Shown: piece by piece, positions 1 to 10,460 of the stretch
How positions within the stretch are numbered: the first letter of the stretch is position 1
Layout: every line of letters begins with the position of its first letter
Assembly: GCA_947396885.1 (NCBI GenBank)
Contig: OX377206.1
Span: 43,135,631-43,199,630 of the forward strand
Direction of reading: 5' to 3'
DNA length: 64,000 bases
From: Heligmosomoides polygyrus polygyrus
Taxonomy: Eukaryota; Nematoda; Chromadorea; Rhabditida; Heligmosomidae
The notes under the pieces: generated by a model
What the model was told of the DNA's origin: nothing
The model's database searches: none
What the model saw: only the letters and a program-made list of their open reading frames with translations
Program-made: the position numbers and the translations under genes

Positions 1-222
1 TTGCTTTCAACTTACCGGAAGATGTCGAGAGTTTATATAACAAAACGGCCAATATATCATTGATTAATGTTTGTGGTTAATATAAACAAATTCACTTTGA
101 AATTATGAAAAAAACTATATCAATTATCGAACAACCCAGTAGCTTGTCCACATCACAACATTTTCCCTTATGGAAGCATTCCCTTTCACGGAGGTTGGCC
201 GTCGATGTCAAAGCGACTGTTA
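1..222. other. unassigned flank left of first mariner
   Basis: AT-rich sequence in which I see no convincing exon. It ends in the TA dinucleotide (221-222) that forms the left target site of the mariner to its right. Because the nuclear receptor gene downstream lacks its 5' exons, this stretch may be intron of that gene; that is inference from position only. Confidence 0.3.
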
Positions 223-1506
223 TTAGGTTGGTGCATAAGTTCTCGGACATTTGGGGCATGAAATATTTATTATCACAACATACGAACAACAATATCAAAT
301 CATTTGAAGTAACCACCCTTTACATCAATTGTCTTTCGCCAACGTGCTGGTAAGTCATGGATGCCTTTTCTCCAAAACGTGGCCGGTTGTGATTCGGAAA
401 ATGTGAGCAGTGCCTCCTTGACATCCTCTCGGTTCCTAAATTGCTGGCCGTCCAAATAGCGGTGAAGGCTTGAAAACAAATGATAATCAGAAGGAGCGAG
501 ATCTGGTGAGTAAGGTGGATGTGGAAGAACGGTCCATCCGTAGTCCGCCAACTCAGCCGCCGTCGCTCTAGCAATATGCGGTCTAGCGTTGTCGTGTTGA
601 ACAAACACCTTCACCTTCTCTCCTCGTGTGGTTTGAAGGTGAGCCCTCAACTTCCTCAGTTGGCTGACGTAAACCTCTGCCGTCACTGTTATCCCTTCGT
701 CCAGCAGCTCCCAGTATTCTACGCTAAGAACGCTCCACCAAATGCATAGCATCACCTTTTTCACGTGAAGGTCGGGTTTCGGAACGTCCTCTGCCTCTCC
801 AGTTGCGTCAACCCACTGGGCACGCCGGTGGTAATTGGAGTAGAGTATCCACTTCTCATCCCCGGTGACAAAGTTGTCCAGCCATTCGTGGGTACGTCGA
901 GGGTAAGGAGAGACAGAGCGATATCGGCTCTGCGATCCATGTCATGTTGTGTCATGTTGTGTCAAGTCGTGAGGTACCCAGCGACCCAATTTTTGCACCT
1001 TGCCAATCGACTTCAATCTTCGAACGACTGTTGAGTGACTAACACCAAGAGTGCTTGATAGTTCGCGAGTGGTTTGTTATGGGTCCGCTTCCACTCTACT
1101 TCGGAGGCCATCCAAATCCAGTGTCATCGGGCGCCCTTCTCGTTCATTATCTTCAACGGAGAATTCACCAACTGCAAACTTCGAGAACCACTGGTACACA
1201 GTACTTCGAGCAGGAGCACTCTCGTTGTAAACATCCTTCAGGCGACGATACGATTCGTTGGCATTGAGGCCAGATTGATGCAGGAATAACATGACGTGCC
1301 AAATATGCGTCTCAGTTGGGATGAATTGCTTAGCCATAATAGCTGACGTTAACAACGCAGAAGTAAATGTTAGGAACAGTTTTGCAGCCTTTTCCTTTCT
1401 CTATCGATCGATCATTTACGCGTTGATACATGTGAGAAATTTGGAGGGAAAATGCGTTTTCAATTCAGGAGGGATGAAATGTCCGAGAACTTATGCACCA
1501 ACCTAA
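223..1506 (-). mobile_element. mariner transposon, 1284 bp, with both terminal inverted repeats
   Basis: The two ends are inverted copies that begin TTAGGTTGGTGCATAAGTTC and continue for about 30 matching bases. They are flanked by TA at 221-222 and 1507-1508, the target duplication typical of the Tc1/mariner superfamily. The length is typical of a full mariner. The tips resemble those of mariners in which TTAGGTTGGTGCA is followed by a variable tail. The transposase inside, on the minus strand, is broken, so the copy cannot supply its own enzyme, although its intact ends could in principle still be mobilised in trans. Insertion occurred in what is probably an intron of the nuclear receptor gene to the right. 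Confidence 0.9.
300..1355 (-). pseudogene. mariner transposase, frameshifted (DD34D)
   Basis: Reading leftwards, the N-terminal DNA-binding part (helix-turn-helix, ending EDNEREGRP) runs from 1355 to a TAA stop near 1075. The middle contains KVQKLGRWVPHDL and TGDEKW (first catalytic Asp). The C-terminal part carries HDNARPH (second Asp) and PPYSPDLAPSDYHLF (third Asp) and ends at 300. Thirty-four residues separate the second and third Asp, the mariner spacing. Three lesions break it: the in-frame TAA, a 10-bp tandem duplication (gtcatgttgt twice, 941-960) that shifts frame, and a further one-base shift near 895. All catalytic residues remain readable across frames, so decay is recent or mild. 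Called by motif; no subfamily assigned. Confidence 0.88.
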
Positions 1507-1656
1507 TAGATTGCCAAACGAATTCAACTGCACCATTGCTCGTCTGCAGAGATGGACATGTTCTGCAGACTTGAAAGTCTAATATCTGCTGCATGTGTCG
1601 AAAGATGTGTGTAGCAGTTTTTCTATTTCTCAGCACTTACTGACTCTTGCTTTCAG

Positions 1657-4600
1657 GTCACCTTGATCCGGAACTGTATCACACCGTTTGCGCTGCTCAC
1701 GTTGGGTTTCTACTCCTCGAAAGGCGACTGCGATGCATTTGTCCTACCATCCGGACATACCTTACCGTCGGACATGTCCTTGTTCTCCTCAGTTTTCGAC
1801 GACGATAAGCGGGACCTAATGATGGTTGCAAAGTGCGAGTGAGTCGGATGTTGTGGTTTTTGGTCCGTTCCCTGGTCAATCAGAGACACCTGCGGTGGAG
1901 ACGCCGCCGCCGATTTCGCGGCTTATCGCCGATCTCTGTCCATCGCTATGCATCGTTCTGCAGCGAGACATTCTCTCCCTCTGCTTGTGTGTCCACTTTC
2001 GGCTTTTCCGGCAAGAGCATTGGGGCACGTAGTTCTCGGAATCCGTGGAGCTAAATGGCTTGAGGTGAGCTTGCAGTGGCAGTGCATAACGTGGTGTAGT
2101 CATCAAAAGACAATCGGTCGCAAGAACTCCATTAGTCGAAGGCAGAAAACTGTTGTCTATAACAAAATAAAATTCAAATACAATTTTTTTTTGTCTCCAA
2201 GATATCCCGTGAAAGTCGGATGATTAGCGCATCCTAAACTGGGACTGATTAACGCTAACCTTAATTTTTAACTTGTTTGCAGGAGTTTTGATCGTAACTA
2301 GACATCCATCTAACAACTTCTATCTTCTATAACAGCCGCTGTAGCCTTAAGCAAAGTTAAAAATCATTTCTTCGAGGGCGTTCAGATTAACCGGTTTTAT
2401 GCTGATATCAGCGGCCGGCTCATCCCGATAACAGGTGAGTGCTGATAGGAGTGTACTTGCTAGGAAGATATCGTGGATCTTCCGTTCGAACAAACAGCGC
2501 CGGTGGTGTAAGGCGTAGCATCGCTGCCCGGAAAGCAGAAGATGCGTGTTCGAGTCCCGCTTGGCGCAAGAATTTTGATCGTGACTAGACATTCGTCCAA
2601 CAGCTAACCTTTCTCATTATCCTTACTTACACAGAAGAAACGGCTACCGCTGTCGAAAACCACATCGAAAACTGATAAAATTGAAATCGTGCCGTTTCGA
2701 ACCATCCGCTAAAAGTACGCAGTATTGCGTAAAGTAATCCTCTTGCGTCATCTCAAGTCACCAGGTTCACCGCGGCGTCACTGACGTCTGCGACGTGTTA
2801 GGCCTTGTTTAGTGTGCGCGCGACGCGATACCATGTGTAGTGGCCGAATTGATCAATCGCGTCGCTCGATCAATTTGGCCACTACACATGCATCGCGTCG
2901 CGCGTCGCGTGTACACTAAACAAGGGCTTACACGGGCTGCTACGTACTGCGTAGCACTGTCGCCGACTCTACGTAGCACTCGCCAAGCCCTGTCGGCGAC
3001 GTGTCGCCAAAGTATAACATGTACCTAAAACATACCTTAAGAAAAGTGCGCCTCTATTCTTTCCCGCTACACGACCGTCAGTGCTCACCAAGTAGCTGTA
3101 GTAGGCGAACAACTAATCGACAGTGCACCCGCTGCTCTCTGTGGCTCCGCTCGTCCTCATGAATCAGTCACTGAAGCGGATACGATCATTCAAACGTCCA
3201 TCGGCCTATGGCTACTGGAAGCCGTTAATAAGCGGTTTATAAGTGAACAGCTGAACCTCTGCTCGCCAATAGGCTCCGGATTTCATACAACCGTAATCCG
3301 TATCTTCGGCGTGCTTGTGCCCTACCTGTACGGAGGAGCCGGTGCCTGATTGGTTACCGCGGCTACGGTAGGAGCAACGACGCGCCCGGCAACCTCGCGG
3401 TGCGCCTTCGCGGTGTATCTAAAATTCTCCCCTGCTTCGGGATCCAAGATTATATTAAGGTGTCCAGAAAGTATCTGTAGAAATACGACAATTTTTTCAA
3501 AATAACACAATTTGTTATCAATATTTTATTAATCAACCGAATAATTCCCATCAACATCAACTACTCTCCGCCAACATTCCAGAAGACTTCGAATTCCTCT
3601 GGTGTAGAAATCCAGCGACTTGGAGGCGAAAAAGCTCGGAAGCCATTTTCGAGGTGGTCACAATCTTCACAACGCTTCCCTTCCAGATAATGCTGAAGTG
3701 ATCGAAAAAGGTGGCATTCACTTGGGACCAGATCTGTGCTGTACGGTGGGTGCGGCAGAACTTCCTATCCGAGTTTCAGAATTTTCTTAGAAGTCGTCTT
3801 CGCGATGTGTAGGCGCGCGTTATCGTGCAGCAAGCGAACTTTGTCGAGCCTGGGCTGTTCCTTGCGCATCTTGTCGGCCAGTCTCTGCAGTTGAGTAGCG
3901 CAGACCTCGACAGTGACACTCGTGCTGTCATGCAGCAGCTCGAAATGGTAGGTCCCATAAACTCCCCACCGGACGCTCAGCATGACTTACCTCGCATGAA
4001 TTTCACCTTTTACGAAAGATTTAAGAACAGGCACTTGATTGCGTTGGCACCACGCACGTTTACGGTTGACGCAGAGGACCTATTTTTCGTCTCCTGTGAC
4101 GATGGTGTCCAGCCAGTTGAAGGTGCGACTTCGGGAGAGCAGCTGAGTGCATATGTCCAGACGTCTTCGCCGGTTGTCGTCGGTCAGTTCGGGTGGGAGC
4201 CACTGACCGAGCTTTTTAACCATTCCAAGAGATTGCAGTCCATTGTCCACGGTGGGTCGGGAACAGCCAAGAGCAGCAGCAAAATAACGCACACCTTCAT
4301 ACGGATGGTGTTCCGCCAGTTTACTCAGTTCAAAGATATCGTTGTCGGTCGACCAGAACGAGGCTCATCCTCGAGACTCCTGTTCCCCCTTCTGAAGCGT
4401 TCGAACCAGCTATACACAGACCGTACAGATGGAGCTTCACAGCCGAATACACGACACAACTTTCGATAGGCTTCTGCAGCGGAGTGCCCAGATTCAAACT
4501 CGTAAAGGAGTACGTGTCATATGGTAGACAGTTCTGCCATCGTATAGTTAAATAGTCAAGGAAGACGGAGCTGGATATGCTATGCAGATGCAGCAGGATA

Positions 4601-5840
4601 GTGCCTTTATATAGCACTTATGTTGAAATCTTCAGAACATTCTAGAAAAATTCTGGAACATTGCGAATTTTTCTGCAGATACTTTCTGGACACCCTAATA
4701 TATGTGTAACAGTTACTCTGACTAATCTGCGCAAATGGTGCAGTATTAAAATGCAGGAGGCATTTAGCGGCATTGTTTGATATGGGAGCTGTTTCATAGT
4801 GGGTCACGAAATAGCGCCACTAGAGCAATCTTAGTGATCAAAAACAATAATAAAAGGCCAAGTTGCGAACAAGAAAATGATTGACATAGCCAACTAATTT
4901 GTGTGGTTCCTCCTGAGGTTACATAGATGTCAACAGCACCTATTACGAAGACAGCATCTGGTCGTCTTTACCCTCCCCTTCCAGTGTGGCAGCAAGTGAG
5001 CTCCATATTTTAGTTGGTCTAGTTCTCACTGTAGATCTGAACGTAGGCGGTGACGGGTAACAAATCTGTACGTACCCTAGAGGAGTGGATGGCAGCGATC
5101 CCGAGTTATAGTTTGAACGTCTTATATCATACTTCTTCCATTATTGGCGCAGGGGATTTTATTGCAAAGACCAGCCTACTTTGACAACATCTGGAACTCT
5201 CCAGTTCCTCTTTTGGAATGATCCCTTTGGCAACGAATTTACGTTTTATATATTATTTGACAACAAACATTCCGAGTTCAAACTGATGTCTTCAGAAGTG
5301 CTCACCAAGCGCTGGTTGACCAAGTCATACTCCAGCTTCGAAAGCTGCACGTCACCGAAACGGAGCTTCTGTCTCTAAAGGCTATTATGGCTCTTGATCC
5401 CAACGTTAAAGGCCTCTCGATGAAATCTTCTGGACATCTGCTTGGTGAGTCCCGTCGAAGTTGCTACTTTACTAGTTCTCGAAGAGCAGCAAACTCACTC
5501 TGCTTTATTTTAGTTGGGCGTGAATCTGTGCAGAATGCACTCTTCTCGCATCTGATGATGCGGCACCCACCTTCAGAAGCGACCGCTCGTTTCGGTCATC
5601 TATTGCTGTTGATCGCATCAGTTACGGTCAGTTACAGTACTGCGGTCATTTGTGGGGTTTGGATCGGCTCAGTTCTTGCGAAGCTTGCGCAGCTCCCAGT
5701 CCCAGTCACTCTATCTGAACGGCTGCCGTTTGTTTTCACTGTCGACGCATGCGGCCACTGACTTATTCCCAGAAAAGTTTTGCAAATTTTCGTTCATGAA
5801 GCCACCATCCGACCATAAATTGCCGCCTGCAATTGCGTGA
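1657..5840 (+). CDS. nuclear hormone receptor, C-terminal ligand-binding-domain exons
   Basis: A ligand-regulated nuclear transcription factor is likely. Exon 1657-1832 follows a TTGCTTTCAG acceptor and encodes VTLIRNCITPFALLTL (helix 4/5 type) and DDDKRDLMMVAK. Its donor (AA|GTGCGAG) leaves phase 2, which fits the acceptor TGTCTTCAG|A at 5296. Exon 5296-5444 encodes ALVDQVILQLRKLHV and LLSLKAIMALDPNVKGL, the helix 7-8 signature of receptors. A 69-bp intron (GTGAGT...TTTTAG, 5445-5513) joins it in frame to exon 5514-5626, with ATARFGHLLLLIASVT (helix 9-10). A last exon from about 5693 is tentative (LSERLPFVFTVDA, then a stop; another frame reads LFSLSTHAATDLFPEKF). DNA-binding-domain exons are not in the window. 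The long intron 1833-5295 contains a MITE and a mariner. A weaker candidate exon lies at 4926-4990 (starts ATGTCAACAGCACC after ACATAG). Receptor subfamily not resolved; decay into a pseudogene is possible. Confidence 0.62.
2214..2610 (+). repeat. tRNA-like repeat with duplicated tail
   Basis: Positions 2497-2567 fold like a tRNA: a 7-bp acceptor stem (GCGCC plus two G-U pairs), a CTGC/GCAG anticodon stem with loop CCGGAAA, and a T-arm containing GTTCGAGTCCC (a good B box). The variable loop is short and the D-arm is poor, so this is a tRNA-derived repeat or pseudo-tRNA, not a confident tRNA gene. It is followed by a tail (ttttgatcgtgactagacat) that matches 2286-2305, where another degraded copy ends (around 2214-2310, with GATTAGCGC resembling an A box). 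Lies inside the receptor gene's long intron. Confidence 0.5.
2711..2760 (+). repeat. dispersed repeat, AAAGTACGCAGTATTGCGTA type
   Basis: The motif aaaagtacgcagtattgcgt followed by agtaatcctc recurs at 48508-48610 and 48957-49056. Two of the three copies (here and at 48957) lie just upstream of a TTA-flanked foldback element. Function unknown. Confidence 0.6.
2801..2927. mobile_element. foldback MITE A, 127 bp, TTA target duplication
   Basis: The whole element is an imperfect palindrome: the left tip GGCCTTGTTTAGTGTGCGCG is matched by the inverted right tip GCCCTTGTTTAGTGT, and the arms continue to a central loop near 2862. It is flanked by TTA at 2798-2800 and 2928-2930. Three-base TWA duplications and GGCC tips are hallmarks of PIF/Harbinger (Tourist-like) MITEs in general; assignment here rests on those features alone. 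GC-rich, non-coding. Confidence 0.8.
3041..3349 (+). other. 102-codon open frame without a start codon
   Basis: Open from after TAA (3038-3040) to TGA (3347-3349) with no methionine. The translated text is protein-like (for example GEQLIDSAPAALCGS and HESVTEADTIIQTSIGLW) and the second part has a faint resemblance to a receptor helix-3 region. It lies within the intron of the nuclear receptor gene and shares the 13-mer agtgctcaccaag with the start of the exon at 5296. It may be an extra or duplicated exon, or chance. I cannot assign a function. Confidence 0.25.
3458..4695 (-). mobile_element. second mariner, 1238 bp, TIR AGGTGTCCAGAAAGTATCTG
   Basis: Inverted ends (left from 3458; right ending 4695 as the complement of GGGTGTCCAGAAAGTATCTG) are flanked by TA at 3456-3457 and 4696-4697. 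The ends differ completely from those of the mariner at 223-1506, so this is another subfamily. It sits in the long intron of the receptor gene, antisense to it. The transposase is degraded. Confidence 0.88.
3535..4520 (-). pseudogene. mariner transposase, degraded, third catalytic Asp replaced by Glu
   Basis: From right to left: an N-terminal region in mixed frames (4520-4340); SRPTVDNGLQSLGMVKKLGQ and the first catalytic motif TGDEK ending at 4080; LLHDNARLHIAKT (second Asp) near 3830; and HPPYSTDLVPSECHLF near 3700, ending VVDVDGNYSVD before a stop near 3535. In active mariners the third site reads PSD; here it is PSE. Frameshifts and stops separate the blocks. It is a dead copy. Confidence 0.82.
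4700..5155. other. intronic sequence of the receptor gene
   Basis: Contains one weak exon candidate (4926-4990) with an acceptor-like ACATAG and a donor-like CAA|GTGAGC. Otherwise nothing is recognised. Positions 5156-5255, after GCGCAG, could be another receptor exon (one frame has KDQPTLTTSGTLQFLFW) but contain stops in the alternative frame. Confidence 0.25.
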
Positions 5841-6029
5841 CTGATAGTGGTGAGACTGTATTTGCGAGATTTGGTCCTCGATCTTAGTCTCGCCCCTTGA
5901 GTCGTTGGTTTATGCGATTGTATGTCGGAACGAGAATATGGTAATGAGCAGAATATCTAACTTGTTGCGAAGTAACTTGCCTTCTTTAAACAGAGCTGAG
6001 CCGTCACAGGGATCGAGCGAAAACGCAGG

Positions 6030-6800
6030 GCTCACTGCGGTCGCTGATCACGAATCTAAAGTTCGGTTTTGAAGTACTAATCGCCATCAATCGAAATTGA
6101 TCAAACTATCGATTGTTTGTGGAGTGTCGTCCAGGCGGTCCGAAACTTTACCCCTGGGGGTAGTCGAGGTTGCACACACGAATCTGAAGTTCGTTTTTGA
6201 AGTCGCCGTCAATCGATGTTGGTCAAATTGCGGGTCGCGAAAATAGCGGCAGATACCCAGACGTCTTTTCCCTGCCTGGAAACTTCAGCCCTGGGGTAAT
6301 CGCGGTCGCTGAACACGAATATGAAGTCCGTTTTTGAAGCATCGATGGTCATCAATCGATATTGATCAAATTATCGTCACGCTATATAATAACGATGAGT
6401 CATGCCATCGATCGGCGCTGCCGCAGAAATTAGCCATAAAATAGGGGGAATATCGGAGGATGGGAAATGGAGGGAGGGGGGGGGGGGAGGGATTTCCGAC
6501 AAGAAAATAGCGAAAAATACTCAGATGTCTTCTCCCTGCCTGGGAACTTCAGCCCTGGGTCAATCGAGGTCGCTGAACACGAATCTGAAGTTCGTTTTTG
6601 AAGTATCGATCGCCATCAATCGATATTGACCAAATTGCGGGTAGCGAAAATAGCGGAAAATACTCAGACGTCTTCTACCTGCCTGAAAACTTCAGCCCTG
6701 GGGTAATCGAGATCGCTGAACACGAATATGAAGTCCGCGTTTGAAGCGTCGATGGCCGTCAATCAATATTGGTAAATTACGGTGCGGGAAAGAAGCGGAA
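6030..6800 (+). repeat. satellite-like tandem repeat, five degenerate copies
   Basis: The phrase cgctgaacacgaatctgaag, then ttcgtttttgaagtatcgat and gccatcaatcgatattgatc, recurs from about 6041, 6168, 6310, 6570 and 6713, linked by gcgaaaatagcggaaaatac and a ccctgcctgg...cttcagccctgggg block. Spacing is 127-260 bp. A further copy lies across the assembly gap at 8942-9075, so the family is dispersed. Non-coding; identity is roughly 80-90% by eye. Confidence 0.75.
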
Positions 6801-7049
6801 AATACGTAGACGTCTTCTACCTGCGTGGAAAGAAAAAAGACGCGCCAAAGACGTCGCTCAACGTGTTTGGGGATTCAGGTAGACGTGCCAAAGACGTCGT
6901 CCAATGCGCCTCGGGATTCAGAAGATGTGCCGAAGACGTTGTCCGCTAAGGGTGGTTCATTGAGGGGGGGGGGGGGCCAGTACCAGTAATGGAGGACCGT
7001 TTCCCCAAGGGAGGACCAGTAGTGAGGAACCAATAGATCGCCCTATCAT

Positions 7050-7300
7050 ACTATACCAGAGTCGGTCGCCGGCTCCGCCGGCGCCGACGCTGGAGTGAGC
7101 GGGCCACGCCAGGCTAGCCGGGTTCGCCGGCATCGCATCCGCGGGCCACGTGTGCTAGCCGACTCCGCCGGCGACGGGTATGAAGGGCCACGCTAGGGAC
7201 GTAGCCCAAACACAGCTAGGGTTGCTTCCTCACCCAGCGTCGGTCGCCGGCTCTGCCAACAACCAACGCTGGGTAAGGAAGCAAGCCTAGCGTCGAGCTC
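7050..7300. repeat. GC-rich repeats with a strong hairpin
   Basis: Short GC-rich phrases (gccggctccgccgg, gggccacgc, gctagccg) recur. Positions 7222-7240 (ttgcttcctcacccagcgt) pair with 7266-7284 to form a 19-bp perfect stem around a 25-base loop. No coding potential was recognised. The segment just before (6950-7040) has poly-G and ggaccagta phrases also found at 17.8-18.8 kb. Confidence 0.55.
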
Positions 7301-7639
7301 GATGAAACGTGCAGTACTCCAGATTGATTCCTAACTTGGTACCACTCACATCCCAATACAGCACTCAGAAGAATGTCCTCTTCGTCTAGCGTTGGGTTCA
7401 CAGCCGGGAGGCAGTCGTTAGTCCCGACTCGGATCCGCACTGACGGCGCCGACAGTGCCTGCGGAGCCAATTAGCGTCGACTCGCACCGTGCCACCCGCC
7501 GGTTCGCGACGATCTCCAAGGCAGCCCTCGTCGCCGTGCGATGGTGACCTAGCCGAGCACGGGAGCCGGCAGATCGACCGCGACCCGACTGAGGGCGAGA
7601 CTTCACAGATCGATCACATTTACAACTACAAGAGATAAC

Positions 7640-8335
7640 TTATTTAAAGGGTTTTCAAAGGCAGCGTAGAGTGTCGTACTGGTGCGTGTCCTACACACTT
7701 TCATATCAGAATTTCGAGCTCTACCTGATGGGCTGTACAAGAATGCTTAAAAATTACCCTGTAGATGTATTTTAATGTAGGCTTCGAGCCAAAGGCTTCA
7801 CGAACATTTAGGCACGAATTTTGTATACTTTATTATCAAAATTTTAAGCTATTTCTGGTGAGCTGCACAAGAATGCAGAAAAATTCCACTGTGGAGATAT
7901 TATATTTTGATGCAGACCTCCATATATTAAGGTATTAGCAGATGATAAGTGCAGCCTTTTCGTGGGATCATATTGCCTGTGGGACGCGAGGTCAGAAGAG
8001 CACTTGGAGTCATAAGCGTACACATCCTGCGGTATGCAAAAAGAACCACATAATGCTTGAAGTTACCATCGTACACTTCTGGGAGGAGCGAAAAATAAGT
8101 TATAAAAGCAACGTGATCCGAGAAACCACTTCTAACCTTGTTAATCAAGTACGATGTATTCACTCAACAATGGCCATATCAACAGTCCTCCTGAGGGCTT
8201 TTATACTGTCGAACTTCATCAAACGAAGCTGAACACCCAAGGTAGTAATAATAACAACAAAAATAATAATAATAGTAATAATAATAGTTATTATATTATT
8301 AATAGAAATGATGACAGTGATTATCATAATAATAA
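7640..8335. other. dispersed repeat fragments and an AAT-rich tract
   Basis: Positions 7700-7920 hold two diverged copies of a repeat containing tcagaatttcgagctct, whose complement recurs near 10370 and in 57290-57510. Positions 8246-8336 are a simple AAT/ATT-rich tract. No gene seen. Confidence 0.4.
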
Positions 8336-8337
8336 TA

Positions 8338-8650
8338 CAGTACCGGACATGTCTTTTGGTCATTGGCCGAAAAAGCCGCGCCGGCCAATATAGGCCGCTT
8401 TGGAGCGTTCCAAAGCGGCCTTTTTGAATAAGTTCTTCAGAAACGAAACACTTGTGAAAATAAACACATATTGGAACTCAGCAGCTCAAGCTCTATGTTT
8501 TGGTATATAAATCTCAGTAGAGTTGAACAATGCATATAGGCCCGACAGAATCAATCGAGTAGGCGCGGCGCGACAACCTGTAGAGCGAGCGTTTGGGGAA
8601 TTTTATCGGAAATTTCCAGCCGTCCTAATAAGAAATGGCTCTAAGACTGT
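8338..8650 (+). mobile_element. TA-inserted element with CAGTACCGGAC tip, truncated by gap
   Basis: Starts CAGTACCGGACATGTCTTTT after TA (8336-8337), the same tip as the element at 24172-27157. Shares the internal phrases atgcatatagg...aatcaatcgag and gagcgtttggggaattttat with that family. A hairpin of ggccgctttgga/tccaaagcggcc lies at 8394-8424. The other end is lost in the N gap. Confidence 0.6.
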
Positions 8651-8850
8651 NNNNNNNNNNNNNNNNNNNNNNNNNNNNNNNNNNNNNNNNNNNNNNNNNN
8701 NNNNNNNNNNNNNNNNNNNNNNNNNNNNNNNNNNNNNNNNNNNNNNNNNNNNNNNNNNNNNNNNNNNNNNNNNNNNNNNNNNNNNNNNNNNNNNNNNNNN
8801 NNNNNNNNNNNNNNNNNNNNNNNNNNNNNNNNNNNNNNNNNNNNNNNNNN
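8651..8850. other. assembly gap (200 N)
   Basis: A run of exactly 200 N, probably a placeholder of arbitrary length. It may hide the right end of the flanking mobile element. Confidence 0.99.
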
Positions 8851-9109
8851 GATATCCTATCCTATTACATATAGAAGAGTTGTGTGTATTTTTTTGTGTA
8901 TGTCATTCAAGCGGTTTGAAACATTAGCCGTTTGGTAAACAAGACCGCTGAACACGAATCTGAAGTTCGCTTTTGATGTTCCGATCGCCATCAATCGATA
9001 TTGATCAAATTATCGATTCTTTTTGGATGTCATTCAGCGATCCGAAACTTCAGCGCTGGGGGTAACCGAGGTCTCTGAATACATATGGTCTTTCATTTCT
9101 ATCCCATAA

Positions 9110-9315
9110 GACCTCGATCTCCTGGAGGCAGTGGGTCCAAAGGGTCGAGGTTAACTATTAATCGGTCCTTGCTTGCTGCTAGCGAGCCCTAAGGCAGTAC
9201 CTCCAGGAGTTGAGGTCATGATTATTAATCGCTCTTTGCTCGCTGCTACCAAATTCTGGAAGCAGTGCCTCCAGGGGTAGACATGTATTTTAATCAATCC
9301 TTGCTTACCGCCGTT
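9110..9315 (+). repeat. three degenerate tandem copies, about 85 bp each
   Basis: Units contain ctccaggagttgaggt...attaatcgctctttgctcgctgctac with variations. Non-coding. Confidence 0.6.
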
Positions 9316-9539
9316 CATTACATCTGTGAATGGACAATATAGTGAAGTAGCTGAATCGCCTATGCACTTCGGCGGTGTTTTCGAACTTCCAGTGGGACTT
9401 CAGGATAAACTCCTTTCATCGAAGAAAAGCCTAGAGCCGGGCCTAACTCTTAATATGGGCGTAGATATGTTGAGAGAGTTATTAGAGCAATAGCGAAAGC
9501 GATAAATTGTGCGGTCAATAAACTCACACGACACGTATC

Positions 9540-10260
9540 TTTCATGTGACTTTCAAGTTCTAACCGTTAAAGGAGGCACAGCACAGGTTAGTGTGGCCAA
9601 GTAGTAACAGCATGTTAACAAGCAGTAAGCCCATCAATAGAGTCTGAAATGCAATGTTCCAGGCGGGAGCATGGCGCAGTCTTCACTATTTGCACGCCAC
9701 AGAAATTTCGTTACCCTGTGCTTTCATGTGGGTGTCAAACATCTTTACAAGCATCACTAGTACCAATTTTAGAACAACTCAAATAGTACGTGATTTTTTT
9801 AGGATACCCTGCATTCTTCGCAAGCCGTAGCGTGTTTTTACCCTTCGGACCTTTGAACAAGCTCACGTCAATCAAAACTGCCACTTTGTGGAGAAATTAT
9901 AACAAGCATTCAAGCGAAAGCAATCAATCGAGTACAAAATGCAAGGTTTCAGACGAGTGCATGGCGCAATCCGTATCGCCCATTTGTCAGAAAATATCTA
10001 CTTTCTTATGCTTTCATATGAGCCATCAAGTTCTTGAGTACCTTTACTCGGAGAAAAGTTATCACCTTTCAAACAGTGTTTACATTTTTGAGACACTGTA
10101 TTTGCGAACATAGAATTCGTAGTTGAATTCTGCGTAGAATGTTGGCTTGGAGACATGTCCTCAACGGTGTGATACACACAATTTTTTCTTCAAAGAAGAG
10201 CTCTTCTAGAAGGTGTTTATACGACGCGGTTAAATTCTGTGTGAAATTTTAGCCTGGAAA
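9540..10260. repeat. diverged repeat units sharing a 'gctttcatgtg' block
   Basis: Blocks such as caggcgggagcatggcgcagtc / cagacgagtgcatggcgcaatc and ccctgtgctttcatgtg / tcttatgctttcatatg recur about 300 bp apart. Identity is low. No gene recognised. Confidence 0.4.
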
Positions 10261-10460
10261 TATACCCTTCACAGCTTCGTCGCAGGTTTGCGAAGAATTA
10301 TTATTCAATTTTAAATTTGAAGAATATCTCATCAACGGCAGCATTGATAGGCTTGAGGTAGAGCTCATTAGATAGAGCTCGAAATTCTGATGTAAAGCTA
10401 TGTTTGTTTCACACCAACATGTATCTTTGCGCTGGTTTTGTAAACCTTCTGAACATCTAA

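Noticed and set aside
2497..2567. Functional tRNA gene
   Set aside because: The B box and acceptor stem are good, but the D-arm is poor, position 33 is not T, one T-stem pair is mismatched, and the copy has the tail of a dispersed repeat. Kept as a tRNA-derived repeat.
8523..8927. 134-codon frame spanning the N gap
   Set aside because: Most of it is unknown residues from the 200-N gap.
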